From Bradyrhizobium sp. CCBAU 051011 (GTDB taxonomy: Bacteria > Pseudomonadota > Alphaproteobacteria > Rhizobiales > Xanthobacteraceae), in the NCBI RefSeq assembly GCF_009930815.1, contig NZ_CP022222.1:744001-808000 (forward strand): a DNA stretch of 64,000 bases, read 5' to 3'. This document shows, in pieces, positions 35,331 through 44,841 of this stretch. Below the pieces are notes generated by a model. That model saw only the letters and a program-made list of their open reading frames with translations. It did not search any database and was not told the DNA's origin. The translations under genes were made by a program, and so were the position numbers. Position 1 is the first letter of the stretch. Each line of letters opens with the position of its first letter.

Positions 35331-38300
35331 CCCGGCTTCTGGCTGCAACGGCGGCGAGGCAAGCCGCGGTTCGGCTCGGAGCAGATCAGCCATCTGCTTT
35401 GCCGGCAGCGGCTTGGAGAACAGATAACCCTGCATTTCGTCGCAGGCATGGTTGCGCAGGAAAGTCTCCTGTTCCACGGTCTCGACACCCTCGGCAATAA
35501 CGGTCATGCCCAGCGCCTTGCCCATGCTGATGATCGCCTGCGCAATGGCCTGGTCTTCGGAATCGACCGGCAGGTCGCGCACGAAGGAGCGGTCGATCTT
35601 GATGGTGTCGATCGGGAATTGCTTCATCAGCGACATCGACGAATAGCCGGTGCCGAAATCGTCGATGGCCAGGCGAATGCCGCGGCTCTGGATCGCGTCA
35701 AGCACCTTGATCGCGCGCGAGACGTTCCGCATCACCATGCTTTCGGTGACTTCGAGCTGCAGCAGCACCGGCGACATGCCGCTTGCCAGAAGCGCCTCGT
35801 CGACGTCGTGCAACAGATGGGAATCGGCGAATTGCCGCGGCGACAGGTTGACCGCCATCGTCACCGGCCGCAAGCCGCGGCGCTGCCAGGCCATGTTCTG
35901 CGCGCAGGCTTCCTTGAGCACCCAGCGGCCGATCGGGACGATCAGCCCGATTTCCTCGGCCAGCGGGATGAATTGGCCCGGGGAGACGGTGCCGAGCTCG
36001 GGATGGATCCACCGCAGCAGCGCCTCGACGCCGGTGATCTGGCCGCTCGCCATGTCGACCTTGGGCTGATAGTGCAGCGAGAACTGTTTGCGTTCCAGCG
36101 CGCGGCGCAGGGCGCTTTCCAGCGTCAGGCGCTCGATCGACTGTGTCTTGAATTCCTTGGTGAAGAAGCGGAAGCCGTTCTTACCGTCCTCCTTGGCGAG
36201 GTACATCGCCATGTCGGCATTCTTGGTCAGCGTCTGGATGTCGGTGCCGTCGGACGGATACATCGCGATCCCGATCGAGGCGGTGGTGTGGCATTCATGG
36301 CCGCTGAGCTGCAGTGGCTGGCTGAGCACGGAAAGCAATTCGCCGGCAATGCGCTCGACCTCGTTTCGCTCGGCCGATTCCTCCAGAATGACCACGAACT
36401 CATCGCCGCCGAGCCGCGCCACCACATCGCTCGAACGCAGCGCGCGGCGCAGCCTGCCGCCGATCTCCACCAGCAGCATGTCGCCGGCGTCATGGCCCAG
36501 CGAGTCGTTGATGACCTTGAACCTGTCGAGGTCGATGAACAGCAGCGCGAACTGCCGCTGATAGCGCGCGGCCGCATCGATCGCGCGGCGGAGCATGCCG
36601 TTGAACATTTCGCGGTTCGGCAGGTTGGTCAGGCTGTCATGCGACGCCAGATACTCGATCCGCTCGTCGGCGCGGGTCTTTTCATCGGCGCGATCGAAAT
36701 TCTCCAGCGCGAACGACACGTTGTCGACCAGCCGCTGCAGCAGCTCCGCAAACTCGGGCGTGAACGTATCCTTTTCGCGCGACATGAAAGACATCACGCC
36801 GACTACTTGGCCCTGCACCAACAAGGGGAACGACGCACCTGAATTCGTACCGTCCGTGCGCGCTGTACCGTGAAACACCGCGGCGCGCGCATCAGCGAGG
36901 TAATCGTTCATGATGCAGGCGCGCTGCGATCGTATCGCCTGGCCGCACAGCCCACGTCCCTCCGGTCGCGTCTCGCTGGTCGAAAGCGTTGCCTGGCGGG
37001 CGCTAGTGGCGGTCGGACCGGCGGCAGCCACGACATCGAGAAGATCGCTGTCAGGCTTTACCAACGCGATGGAGGTCAAGGTAAACTTGCCACCCGTCGC
37101 CGCCGCTTCGCATACCAGTTCGAACAGTTCCGGCCGCGACGAGGCACGGATGATCGCCTCGTTGGTCGCACTGAGCGCCGCAAGCATGCGCGTCAGGCGC
37201 TCCTTCTGGACCTCGGTCCTCGCCTTGTCGTCGGCGCGGTCGAAATTGTCCAGCGCGAACGACACGTTGTCGGCCAGCCGCTGCAGCAGCTCGGCGAATT
37301 CGGGGGTGAAGGTGTCCTTGTCCAGCGACATATAAATCATGACGCCGACCGGCTCGCCGCGAACCAGCAGGGGAAAGGCGGCGCCTGACTGAGCGCCATA
37401 GGAACCAACGATCGCCTGGAAAGCGGCGACGCGCCGATCGGTCACATAATCATTGGTGATGCATGGCCGCCTGGTTCGGAACGCCGTTCCGCTGAGCCCG
37501 CGGCCCTCGGGACGGCTTTCATCCACCGACAACCTGACATGCCGTGTCGTCTCGGCCGCCGGGCCCGAGGCAGCGACGATTCTGAGAAGGTCGCTGCCGG
37601 AATCGGCCAATGCGATGGTGGTGGAGGTAAACCTGCCGCCACCTGCCGCGGCTTCACACACCAGATCGAACAGCTCCTCGCGGGATTTGGCCCGCATGAT
37701 GGCTTCGTTGGTTGCGCTCAGCGAAGCGAACATCCGCGTCAGGCGCTCTTTCTGACTTTCGGTCCTCGCCTTTTCATCGGCGTGATCGAAATTTCCGATC
37801 GCGAACGACACGTTGTCGGTGAGACGCTGCAAAAGTTCGGCGAATTCGGGCGTAAACGTATTCTTTTCGGAGGAGATGAAAAACATCACTCCGACCGGCT
37901 GGCCGGAAACCATGAGCGGGAACGCCGCGCCCGACATTGCGCCGTCGCTGTGAATGAATTGGTGAAAGGCCGACCCGCGAGGATCGGCACGCAAATCGTT
38001 GGCGATGCAGGCCTGGCGGGAACGGAAGGCGTTGCCGCACAGCCCGCGCCCTTCCGGATGATCCGCGTTGGTCGAAACCTTCACCCGGCGCATGTTGGCG
38101 GCGGTCGGTCCCGCCACCGCAACCATGTCGGTATAGTCGCTGTCCGAACGGGCCAGGAGAATGCTGGTCGAGTTGAAGCGGCCGCCTTTCGCGGCGGCTT
38201 CGCATACCAGCTCGAACAGCTCCGTCCGCGACGTTGCACGAACGATCGCTTCGTTGGTTGCGCTGAGCGCCGCCAGCATGCGCGCCAGCCGTTCCTTTTG

Positions 38301-39401
38301 CGCGTCGGCCCTCGCCTTCTCGTTGCTCCGCTCGAAATTGTCCAGCGCGAACGAGACGTTTTCCGCGATGCGCGCCATCAGCGCGACGATCTCTTCGTCC
38401 TCCGCCCACAGCTTTCCGACAAAGAACATCAATACGCCGATGCTCTCGTCGGCCTTGATCAGGGGAACGGCGACGCAGGCGGTGACGCCCGTCTCGCGCG
38501 CGGCCTGATGCCAGGGCTGCCCCTGCGTCGAGCTGAGGATATCGTTGTTGACGGACGGCTGCTGTGTCCGGAAGGCCTTGCCGCAGACGCCGGTTCCATA
38601 CGGGTTGCCCGCATCGATCGAGAACGGCGCGCGCATGATCTGCTCGGCGATGGCGCCGGTACCTGCGGCCGGCTTCAACCAGATTGAGTCCGGCTGTGCC
38701 AGCAGGACCACTGTGGCTGCGGACTTTCCGCTGTGAACCGCGGCGTCGCAAACGCGCTGGTAGAGTTCCTGTTCGGTCTTGGCGCGAAGAATGGCTTCGT
38801 TGGTCGCGCTGATGGCGCCGAACATCCGGTTCAGGCGCCGCGTGGTGCGCTCGCCGTTCTTGCGCGCGGCTTCATGGTCAAAATTGTCGAGCGCAAACGA
38901 AATGTTGGCCGACACACGCTCCAACATGGCGACGAGTTGATCGTCGATCGAGTACGCCTCGCGCCGCGAAACCAGCAGCACGCCGACGCTCTGGCCGTTG
39001 CAGATCAGCGGCAGCGCAGCTGCCGCGCCGACCTGGTTAGCCTTGGCGCCGTCGCGCCAGGGCAGTGAGCGCGTGTCGTTCAGGAAATCATTGCTGACGC
39101 ATACGCGCTGGTTGCGGAATGCATGCCCTGAAACTCCGGATCCTTCGGGCGTATCGGCCACGACGGAAATGTCGATGCTGCGCAGACGGGGCACATCATC
39201 GCCGCAACCGGCGGCGAAACGCAGAAGATTGGTTTCGGGTTCCAGCAGGAAAACTGCCACGGCCAGGAAGTCGCCAACCGAGAACGCGGCTTCGCAGACC
39301 TTGGCGTACAATTCTTCGGGCGATTTGGCGTACAGAATCGCTTCGTTGGTCGCATTCAACGCCGCGAGCGTGCGCGCGATATCGGTCTTCACCGTCCCCA
39401 A
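35304..39401 (-). CDS. Multi-GAF bifunctional diguanylate cyclase/phosphodiesterase
   Basis: 1365 residues, cytoplasmic, no transmembrane helix. Five tandem GAF units of about 182 residues each begin at about 10, 190, 374, 556 and 738, each introduced by a helix like LSATNEAIxRAxSxxELFELVCEAA. Then a GGDEF domain with intact RLGGDEFVVIL (about 996-1006) and an RSSD inhibitory-site motif just upstream, and an EAL domain with GVEALLRW (about 1124) and the GYSSMSLMKQFPIDTIKIDRSF signature. Both c-di-GMP synthesis and hydrolysis are possible; GAF units probably bind small ligands or redox cofactors. It is divergent from the Ldh2 run. Confidence 0.95.
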   Translation of the reverse strand: MGTVKTDIARTLAALNATNEAILYAKSPEELYAKVCEAAFSVGDFLAVAVFLLEPETNLLRFAAGCGDDVPRLRSIDISVVADTPEGSGVSGHAFRNQRVCVSNDFLNDTRSLPWRDGAKANQVGAAAALPLICNGQSVGVLLVSRREAYSIDDQLVAMLERVSANISFALDNFDHEAARKNGERTTRRLNRMFGAISATNEAILRAKTEQELYQRVCDAAVHSGKSAATVVLLAQPDSIWLKPAAGTGAIAEQIMRAPFSIDAGNPYGTGVCGKAFRTQQPSVNNDILSSTQGQPWHQAARETGVTACVAVPLIKADESIGVLMFFVGKLWAEDEEIVALMARIAENVSFALDNFERSNEKARADAQKERLARMLAALSATNEAIVRATSRTELFELVCEAAAKGGRFNSTSILLARSDSDYTDMVAVAGPTAANMRRVKVSTNADHPEGRGLCGNAFRSRQACIANDLRADPRGSAFHQFIHSDGAMSGAAFPLMVSGQPVGVMFFISSEKNTFTPEFAELLQRLTDNVSFAIGNFDHADEKARTESQKERLTRMFASLSATNEAIMRAKSREELFDLVCEAAAGGGRFTSTTIALADSGSDLLRIVAASGPAAETTRHVRLSVDESRPEGRGLSGTAFRTRRPCITNDYVTDRRVAAFQAIVGSYGAQSGAAFPLLVRGEPVGVMIYMSLDKDTFTPEFAELLQRLADNVSFALDNFDRADDKARTEVQKERLTRMLAALSATNEAIIRASSRPELFELVCEAAATGGKFTLTSIALVKPDSDLLDVVAAAGPTATSARQATLSTSETRPEGRGLCGQAIRSQRACIMNDYLADARAAVFHGTARTDGTNSGASFPLLVQGQVVGVMSFMSREKDTFTPEFAELLQRLVDNVSFALENFDRADEKTRADERIEYLASHDSLTNLPNREMFNGMLRRAIDAAARYQRQFALLFIDLDRFKVINDSLGHDAGDMLLVEIGGRLRRALRSSDVVARLGGDEFVVILEESAERNEVERIAGELLSVLSQPLQLSGHECHTTASIGIAMYPSDGTDIQTLTKNADMAMYLAKEDGKNGFRFFTKEFKTQSIERLTLESALRRALERKQFSLHYQPKVDMASGQITGVEALLRWIHPELGTVSPGQFIPLAEEIGLIVPIGRWVLKEACAQNMAWQRRGLRPVTMAVNLSPRQFADSHLLHDVDEALLASGMSPVLLQLEVTESMVMRNVSRAIKVLDAIQSRGIRLAIDDFGTGYSSMSLMKQFPIDTIKIDRSFVRDLPVDSEDQAIAQAIISMGKALGMTVIAEGVETVEQETFLRNHACDEMQGYLFSKPLPAKQMADLLRAEPRLASPPLQPEAGSGLKSAVV

Positions 39402-39743
39402 GCTCCTGCCGGCAGCGCCGGGCTGCCCCCGCGGATTTTATGCGTGTAGCAGGCCTAAATGCTCGTTATCGGCGACTTGCCGTTGCCAATCAGAGTAAAT
39501 GTCGGACCAACGGCAATTGGCGCCGCTCAGGAGAACTACGGTACTTTCACGATTTGTCAGCCATACCGCCGGCCGGCATGGATCGAATTTTCCTGGAATG
39601 GAAATCCCCGCACGCCAGAGCCGTGTCCGCAGCATGGCTAACAGGATATTTCCACGCTTGCCCTACCGCCGCCGCTTTGAGAGCATGCCGGCACCAAACA
39701 AGACCCGCCATCCGCGCGGGCGTTAAAGGGTGAGGAAATTGCC
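39402..39743. other. Intergenic region between the c-di-GMP gene and Ldh2-type gene
   Basis: The 342 bases hold divergent promoters. An inverted repeat TTGCCGTTG (39477-39485) and CAACGGCAA (39508-39516) with a 22-base loop is the only clear structure. No convincing small gene was found; a 60-codon frame at 39459-39641 has no good ribosome site. Confidence 0.5.
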
Positions 39744-40781
39744 ATGCCGATGGTCCAGGCCGACCGTCTCACGCGCATCGGCGCGGCGCTGCTCAGGGCC
39801 GCCGGGGCGTCGGAGGAGGAAGCCGATGCGGTAGCTGTCGGCTGCGTCAACGCCAATCTCGCCGGCCACGACTCGCACGGCGTGATCGCGATCCCGACCT
39901 ATATCGACCGCATCAAGACCGGCCATATCGTGCCCGGCGCCAAATGGACCATCGTGCAGGAATCGCCGACTACGACCGTGATCGACGGCCATTGGGGCTT
40001 CGGCTTTCACGTCAACGCCAAGGCGATGGCGCTGACGATCGAAAAGGCCAAGACCGCCAATGTCGCCGCCTGCACCGTGTTCCGGCAGAGCCATGTCGGG
40101 CGGCTCGCCGCCTATCCCCTGATGGCGATGCGGGCCGGCATGATCGGCATTGCGGCCGCCGATTCCGGCCGCTCGCCAAAACATGTCGCGCCGTTCGGCG
40201 GACGTGAGGCACGGCTCGGCACCAATCCGATCTCGATTGCGGTGCCGTCCGATCTCGAGGCGCCGTTCTATTTGGACATGGCGACCTCGGCGGTGGCGGC
40301 GGGAAAGATCGCGCTGTCGGTCGCGCGTGGCGAACCAATCCCGCAAGGCTGGATCATCGACGCCGAGGGACGGCATACCACCGATCCCTCGCAGTATCGC
40401 AAGGGCGGCGCGCTGCTGCCGCTCGGCGGCAGCGAGGGCTACAAGGGAAGCGGGCTGGCCGCGATGGTGGAAGTGCTGTGTGGCCTGCTCACGGGCCTAG
40501 GCTTTGGCGTCGAGCCGACCGGCCGGCACAATGACGGATGTTTCATGGCGGTGTTCAATGTCGCGGCGTTCCGTCCCCTGAAGGATTTCGAGAAAGAAGT
40601 CGGCGAGTTCGCCCGCTATCTGAAATCGACCCCGCCGTCGGAAGGCTCTCCCGGCGTGTTCTATCCCGGCGAGATCGAGCATATCCGTGAGCAGCAGCGC
40701 CGGCGCGACGGCATCGAGGTCGAGGATGCCACTTGGGACAGGCTGAAGGCGCTCGCCACCGACTACAAGCTCGCCGCCTAA
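39744..40781 (+). CDS. Ldh2/MDH2-family malate/L-lactate/ureidoglycolate dehydrogenase
   Basis: 345 residues. Family marks: AGHDSHGVIAIPTYIDRI near the N-terminus (catalytic His), QSHVGRLAAYPLMA, GTNPISIAVPSDL, FYLDMATSAVAAGKI and LPLGGSEGYKGSGLA. These NAD(P)-dependent enzymes use a distinct fold and oxidise 2-hydroxy acids. The neighbours (LLM monooxygenase and fumarylacetoacetate hydrolase) suggest a catabolic operon; gap to the next gene is 46 bases. The substrate is unknown. Confidence 0.9.
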   Translation: MPMVQADRLTRIGAALLRAAGASEEEADAVAVGCVNANLAGHDSHGVIAIPTYIDRIKTGHIVPGAKWTIVQESPTTTVIDGHWGFGFHVNAKAMALTIEKAKTANVAACTVFRQSHVGRLAAYPLMAMRAGMIGIAAADSGRSPKHVAPFGGREARLGTNPISIAVPSDLEAPFYLDMATSAVAAGKIALSVARGEPIPQGWIIDAEGRHTTDPSQYRKGGALLPLGGSEGYKGSGLAAMVEVLCGLLTGLGFGVEPTGRHNDGCFMAVFNVAAFRPLKDFEKEVGEFARYLKSTPPSEGSPGVFYPGEIEHIREQQRRRDGIEVEDATWDRLKALATDYKLAA

Positions 40782-40827
40782 CTCGACCTGAAATGAAATC
40801 CACACCGGCCCGCGCAAGGAGAACGGC

Positions 40828-42195
40828 ATGACACGGCAAATGGCGCTGGTGGGATTCTTGCAAGCGCAGAACTGCACCAACCTGCCGAGTTCGTGGCGGC
40901 ACCCGGAATCGCGCGACGATTCGATGTCGGCCGATTACTACCAGGAGATCGCCCGGATTCTCGAAGCCGGCAAATTCCACATGGCGTTCTTCGACGACCG
41001 CCTCGCGATGCCGGACCGCTACGGCAACGACCATGCCCACACCGTCGAATACGGCATTCGCTGCGTGAAGATGGATCCGCTGATCGTGCTGACCACGATG
41101 GGCATGGTCACCGAGAAGCTCGGGCTGGGATCGACCTGCTCCACTACCTATTACGAGCCGTTCGACGTTGCGCGCCGCTTCGCAACTCTCGACCTGATGT
41201 CGGGCGGACGCGCGGGCTGGAATGTCGTCACCTCGCTCAATGACGGCGAGGCCCAGAACATGGGCAAGGACGCCCATCTCGAACATGACTTCCGCTACGA
41301 CCGGGCCGACGAGTTCATGGAAGTCGTGCTCGGCCATTGGGACACCTGGGAAGACGACTCCTTGATCATGGACAAGAAGAGCGGTCGCTTCGCCGAGCCG
41401 GCCAAGGTGAAGCGGCTCGATCACAACGGCGCGTTCTTCAAGTCGCGCGGGCCGTTCACGGTGCCGCGCTCGGCGCAGGGCCATCCCGTCATCATCCAGG
41501 CCGGTGCGTCCGGCCGCGGCCAGCGCTTTGCGGGACGATGGGGCGAGGTGATCTTCACGGCAGCGCGCAACGTCACCGCCGCCAAGGAAGGCTATGCGGC
41601 CGTGCGCAACGAAGCGGCAAAGGCCGGCCGCGACCCCGACCAGATGTTCCTCTGCAACCTCACCACGCCGGTCTGCGGCGCGACCAAGGCCGAGGCCGAG
41701 GACAAGATGGCTGTCATCAATAAGCTGCCGCTGCAGATCGATGCGCTGTCGCTGCTGGCGGAAGCGCTGAACTACGATTTTGCGTCAAAACCGCTCGGCG
41801 AGCCGCTGACCACGGAAGAGCTCAAGAGCATGCAGGGCATTTTGGGCATTCGCGACGGCGTGCTCAAGGCATCGGGCAAGACCAATCCCAGCGCGCGCGA
41901 CTTCGTCACCTTCTCCGGCCGCGGCCAGGTGCAGGATGCCATCGTCGGCGGCCCGAAGGAGATCGCGGACAAGCTGGAGGAGATGTTCGTCGAGCGCGGC
42001 TGCGACGGCTTTGTCATCGCGGCCACCATCGTGCCCGGCTCCTACGCCGATTTCGTCAAGCATGTCGTGCCGGAACTGCAGCGCCGCGGGCTGTTTCACC
42101 GGGATTACGCCGGCAAGACCCTGCGCGAGAATCTCGGCTTGAAGCGGCCTGCGGCTGGTGCCTGGAAAACCAGTCCGCGGGTCGCCGCCGAATAA
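40828..42195 (+). CDS. LLM-class flavin-dependent monooxygenase (NtaA/SnaA/DszA type)
   Basis: 455 residues. The NtaA-type pattern includes MALVGFLQAQNCTNLPSSWRHP, the DVARRFATLDLMSGGRAGWN core with GWNVVTS, QAGASGRGQRFAGR and a C-terminal FVERGCDGFVIAA with RRGLFHRDYAGKTLRENL. These are FMNH2-dependent oxygenases that need a partner reductase; none is adjacent. Substrates in the family range from nitrilotriacetate to dibenzothiophene sulfone. A second paralogue lies at 59804-61192. Confidence 0.92.
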   Translation: MTRQMALVGFLQAQNCTNLPSSWRHPESRDDSMSADYYQEIARILEAGKFHMAFFDDRLAMPDRYGNDHAHTVEYGIRCVKMDPLIVLTTMGMVTEKLGLGSTCSTTYYEPFDVARRFATLDLMSGGRAGWNVVTSLNDGEAQNMGKDAHLEHDFRYDRADEFMEVVLGHWDTWEDDSLIMDKKSGRFAEPAKVKRLDHNGAFFKSRGPFTVPRSAQGHPVIIQAGASGRGQRFAGRWGEVIFTAARNVTAAKEGYAAVRNEAAKAGRDPDQMFLCNLTTPVCGATKAEAEDKMAVINKLPLQIDALSLLAEALNYDFASKPLGEPLTTEELKSMQGILGIRDGVLKASGKTNPSARDFVTFSGRGQVQDAIVGGPKEIADKLEEMFVERGCDGFVIAATIVPGSYADFVKHVVPELQRRGLFHRDYAGKTLRENLGLKRPAAGAWKTSPRVAAE

Positions 42196-42209
42196 GAAAA
42201 GGAAGAGCG

Positions 42210-42995
42210 ATGCGTTGGCTGAAATTCACCGCCGCCGGCAAGACATCCTGGGGCATCCTGGAGAACGGCAAGGTGATCGCTGTCAACGGAGATCCGTTCG
42301 GCGAGTGGCAGCGCGGGACGCAATCTCATGCGCTGAAAGACGTGAAGATCGAGTTGCCGCTGATCCCCCGCACCTTCTATTGCGTCGGGCTGAACTACCT
42401 CAAGCACCTGAAGGAAGCCGCCGACAAGGCCGGCACGGTGCCGAACGTTCCTGATCGGCCCGAGATCGGCTATCGCGCGCAGAATGCGCTGATCGCGCAT
42501 GACGAGGAGGTGGTGATCCCGGCGAGAGCGACCGAGAAGATTCACTACGAGGGCGAACTGGTGGTCGTCATCGGCAAGAAAGCAAAGCACCTCACCGAAG
42601 CCAATGCGATGGATTGCGTGTTCGGCTACACCATCGGCAACGATGTCAGCGAGCGCACCTGGCAGAAGGCCGACCGCAGCCTGTGGCGTTCCAAGAACGC
42701 CGACACTTTCAAGCCGATGGGCCCGTGGATCGAGACCGATGTCGACCTCGACAAAATGGAGACGGCGATCCGCGTCAACGGCAAGGAGACCGGCCGCTTC
42801 CGCACCAACGACATGATTTTTGGGGTCGTGCCGTTCCTGGTCGAACTCTCCAAATATTTCACGCTGTCGGCGGGCGACGTGATCTGGATGGGAACCGACG
42901 GTACCTCGCCCGACCTCAGGGACGGCGACGTGGTCGAGATCGACATCACCGGGATCGGGACATTGCGAAACAGGTTTGTGAAGGAGAAGATTTGA
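42210..42995 (+). CDS. Fumarylacetoacetate hydrolase (FAH) family protein
   Basis: 261 residues, starting 14 bases after the LLM stop. FAH core: YCVGLNYLKHLKEAADK, IHYEGELVVVIGKKAKHL with acidic metal ligands, FGYTIGNDVSERTWQKADRS and FKPMGPWIETD. It hydrolyses C-C bonds of acylpyruvate-like or fumarylpyruvate-like compounds or acts as an isomerase. It closes a three-gene run Ldh2, LLM, FAH that looks like a small organic-acid or aromatic ring-cleavage pathway (inference). Confidence 0.92.
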   Translation: MRWLKFTAAGKTSWGILENGKVIAVNGDPFGEWQRGTQSHALKDVKIELPLIPRTFYCVGLNYLKHLKEAADKAGTVPNVPDRPEIGYRAQNALIAHDEEVVIPARATEKIHYEGELVVVIGKKAKHLTEANAMDCVFGYTIGNDVSERTWQKADRSLWRSKNADTFKPMGPWIETDVDLDKMETAIRVNGKETGRFRTNDMIFGVVPFLVELSKYFTLSAGDVIWMGTDGTSPDLRDGDVVEIDITGIGTLRNRFVKEKI

Positions 42996-43039
42996 GGTCT
43001 CCCACCCTCATCCCGCGAGACTGTGAAACTATGTCCATC

Positions 43040-43117
43040 CGTCATTGCGAGCGCCGCGAAGCAATCCATCTATCCCCGCGCCGAGACGTGGATTGCTTCG
43101 CTTCGCTCGCAATGACG
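43040..43117. repeat. Dispersed palindromic repeat, family B
   Basis: CGTCATTGCGAGCGCCGCGA and AGCAATCCATC on the left, and GGATTGCTTCGCTTCGCTCG with CAATGACG on the right, form a long inverted repeat. A second copy is at 61210-61293 and a partial copy at 63781-63806. It lies after the FAH gene and may act in transcript ending. Confidence 0.75.
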
Positions 43118-43256
43118 TGAAGAGAACCGGCGTTCGCTCTTCTCTCCCCCTAAGGAGCTATGGGAGCGACCGGCGTCCTCAGAAATGAGGACAGGCGCCG
43201 GAACCAGCAGAAGATAAGGTTCGTCCGGACGAGTATCTATCTTACGGAGGATCATC

Positions 43257-44768
43257 ATGGCTCGCAGCTCCACCCTGCTCGGCTCGGCCCTTACGAGCCT
43301 TGTCCTCGCCGCGGCGTCCCCAGCGGCAGCCCAACAGGCGATCGATCTGGATCAACTCACCGCCACCCAGGCCGCAGCCGATCTCTGCGCCGGCAAGATC
43401 ACCAGCAAGGCGCTGACCGCGGCGGCACTGGCTCGCGCCAAGACAAACGCCGATCTCAACGCCTTCATCACGCTCGACGAGGCCGGCGCGATGAAAGCGG
43501 CGGAGGCCTTCGACGCCGGCCGCAAGAAAGGTTCATGCAAGCCGCTCGGCGGCGTGCCCATCGTCATCAAGGACAATATCGAGGTGGCCGGTCTTCCGAG
43601 CACGGCCGGAACGCCGGCGCTGAAAAAGTTCGTGCCGAAGAAAGATGCGCCGGTGGCCGCAAAACTGCGCGCGGCAGGCGCTATCATCATCGGCAAGACC
43701 AACATGCATGAGCTCGCCTTCGGCATCTCCGGCTACAATGGAGGCTTTAAGACCGGCCCGGAGCCCGGCGTGCGCAATGCCTATGACGCGACAAAGATTG
43801 CTGGCGGCTCGTCCTCGGGAACGGGCGCCGCGGTCGGCGCGCGGATCGTCACGGCCGGTCTCGGCACCGACACCGGCGGGTCGGTCAGGGTTCCCTGCGC
43901 GCTGAACGGTTGCGCCTCGCTGCGTCCGACGGTCGGCCGCTATCCGCAAGCCGGCATCGCGCCGATTTCACATACCCGCGACACCGCCGGCCCGATGGCT
44001 TCGACGCTGACCGACGTGGCGATTCTCGATCGCGTCATCGCCGGCGGCGGCGCGATCGCGCCCGCCGAGCTGAAGCAGGTGCGCCTCGGCGTCGACAAAT
44101 CAATGCTGGCCAATCTGGATGGCGACACCGAGGCCGCATTCAAGGCCGCGCTGGAAAAACTCAAGGCGAGCGGCGTGACGGTGGTCGATATCGAAATGCC
44201 GAAACTTGCGGAGCTCAACGGCCAGGTCGGATTTCCGCTTGCGCTGTACGAGGCCTATGACGACATGGTCGCCTATCTCAAGAAGAGCGGCTCTGGCGTC
44301 AGCATCGAGAACCTCGCCAAGGAGATCGCAAGCCCCGACGTGAAGGGCACCTATGACGGGCTGGTGATTCCGCGCAAGCTGCCGGGACCGAACAATACGG
44401 TCACTGAGGCCAAACCCGCTTATGACGCCGCCATGAAAACCGCCCGGCCTGCGCTGCAGGCGCTCTATCGCGATACGTTTGCGAAGAACAAGCTCGATGC
44501 CATTGCCTTCCCGACGGTGCCGAAGGTGGCGATTGCTTCAAATCCTGACTCGTCGAGCCTCGCCAATTTCCTGCTGTTCATCCAGAACACCGATCCCGGC
44601 AGCAATGCCGGCATTCCCGGCATCCAGCTTCCGATCGCGCTGGGTGCATCGAGCAGGCTGCCGATCGGTCTCGAACTCGATGGTCCCGCGGGGAGCGATC
44701 GCAAGTTGCTGGCGGTCGGCATGGCGATGGAGAAGCTGTTCGGCCGGCTACCGCCGCCGTCGCGCTAG
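43257..44768 (+). CDS. Secreted amidase (amidase signature family)
   Basis: 503 residues. Signal peptide about 1-25 (ending SPAAAQQ). Amidase-signature triad: Lys105 in PIVIKDNIEV, cis-Ser185 in AGGSSSGTGAA and nucleophile Ser209 in GTDTGGSVRVP. The family hydrolyses amides of many kinds; a periplasmic location suggests an exogenous amide or amino-acid derivative as substrate. It stands alone, with GGAGGATC as ribosome site. Confidence 0.93.
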   Translation: MARSSTLLGSALTSLVLAAASPAAAQQAIDLDQLTATQAAADLCAGKITSKALTAAALARAKTNADLNAFITLDEAGAMKAAEAFDAGRKKGSCKPLGGVPIVIKDNIEVAGLPSTAGTPALKKFVPKKDAPVAAKLRAAGAIIIGKTNMHELAFGISGYNGGFKTGPEPGVRNAYDATKIAGGSSSGTGAAVGARIVTAGLGTDTGGSVRVPCALNGCASLRPTVGRYPQAGIAPISHTRDTAGPMASTLTDVAILDRVIAGGGAIAPAELKQVRLGVDKSMLANLDGDTEAAFKAALEKLKASGVTVVDIEMPKLAELNGQVGFPLALYEAYDDMVAYLKKSGSGVSIENLAKEIASPDVKGTYDGLVIPRKLPGPNNTVTEAKPAYDAAMKTARPALQALYRDTFAKNKLDAIAFPTVPKVAIASNPDSSSLANFLLFIQNTDPGSNAGIPGIQLPIALGASSRLPIGLELDGPAGSDRKLLAVGMAMEKLFGRLPPPSR

Positions 44769-44784
44769 CTGGGCACGGCACCAC

Positions 44785-44837
44785 GGGGCCCAGACTCAAA
44801 ATCTCGAAAACAACCCCATGCAAAGTAGGATGGGCCC
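44785..44837. repeat. Dispersed repeat, family F
   Basis: GGGGCCCAG...CAAAATCTCGAAAACAACCC...ATGCAAAGTAGGATGGGCCC; ends are complementary GGGCCC blocks. A close copy lies at 63119-63170 with nearly the same core (CGAAAACAACCCCATGCAAA shared by both). Confidence 0.75.
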
Positions 44838-44841
44838 TGCC

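Noticed and set aside
35448-36842. 464-codon open frame antisense to the GGDEF/EAL region
   Set aside because: It mirrors the GC-rich codon pattern of the sense gene, is full of His, Arg and Gln, and has no ribosome site or known motif.
37539-38687. 382-codon frame antisense to the GAF repeats
   Set aside because: Same reason; its repeating pattern follows the sense-strand duplication.
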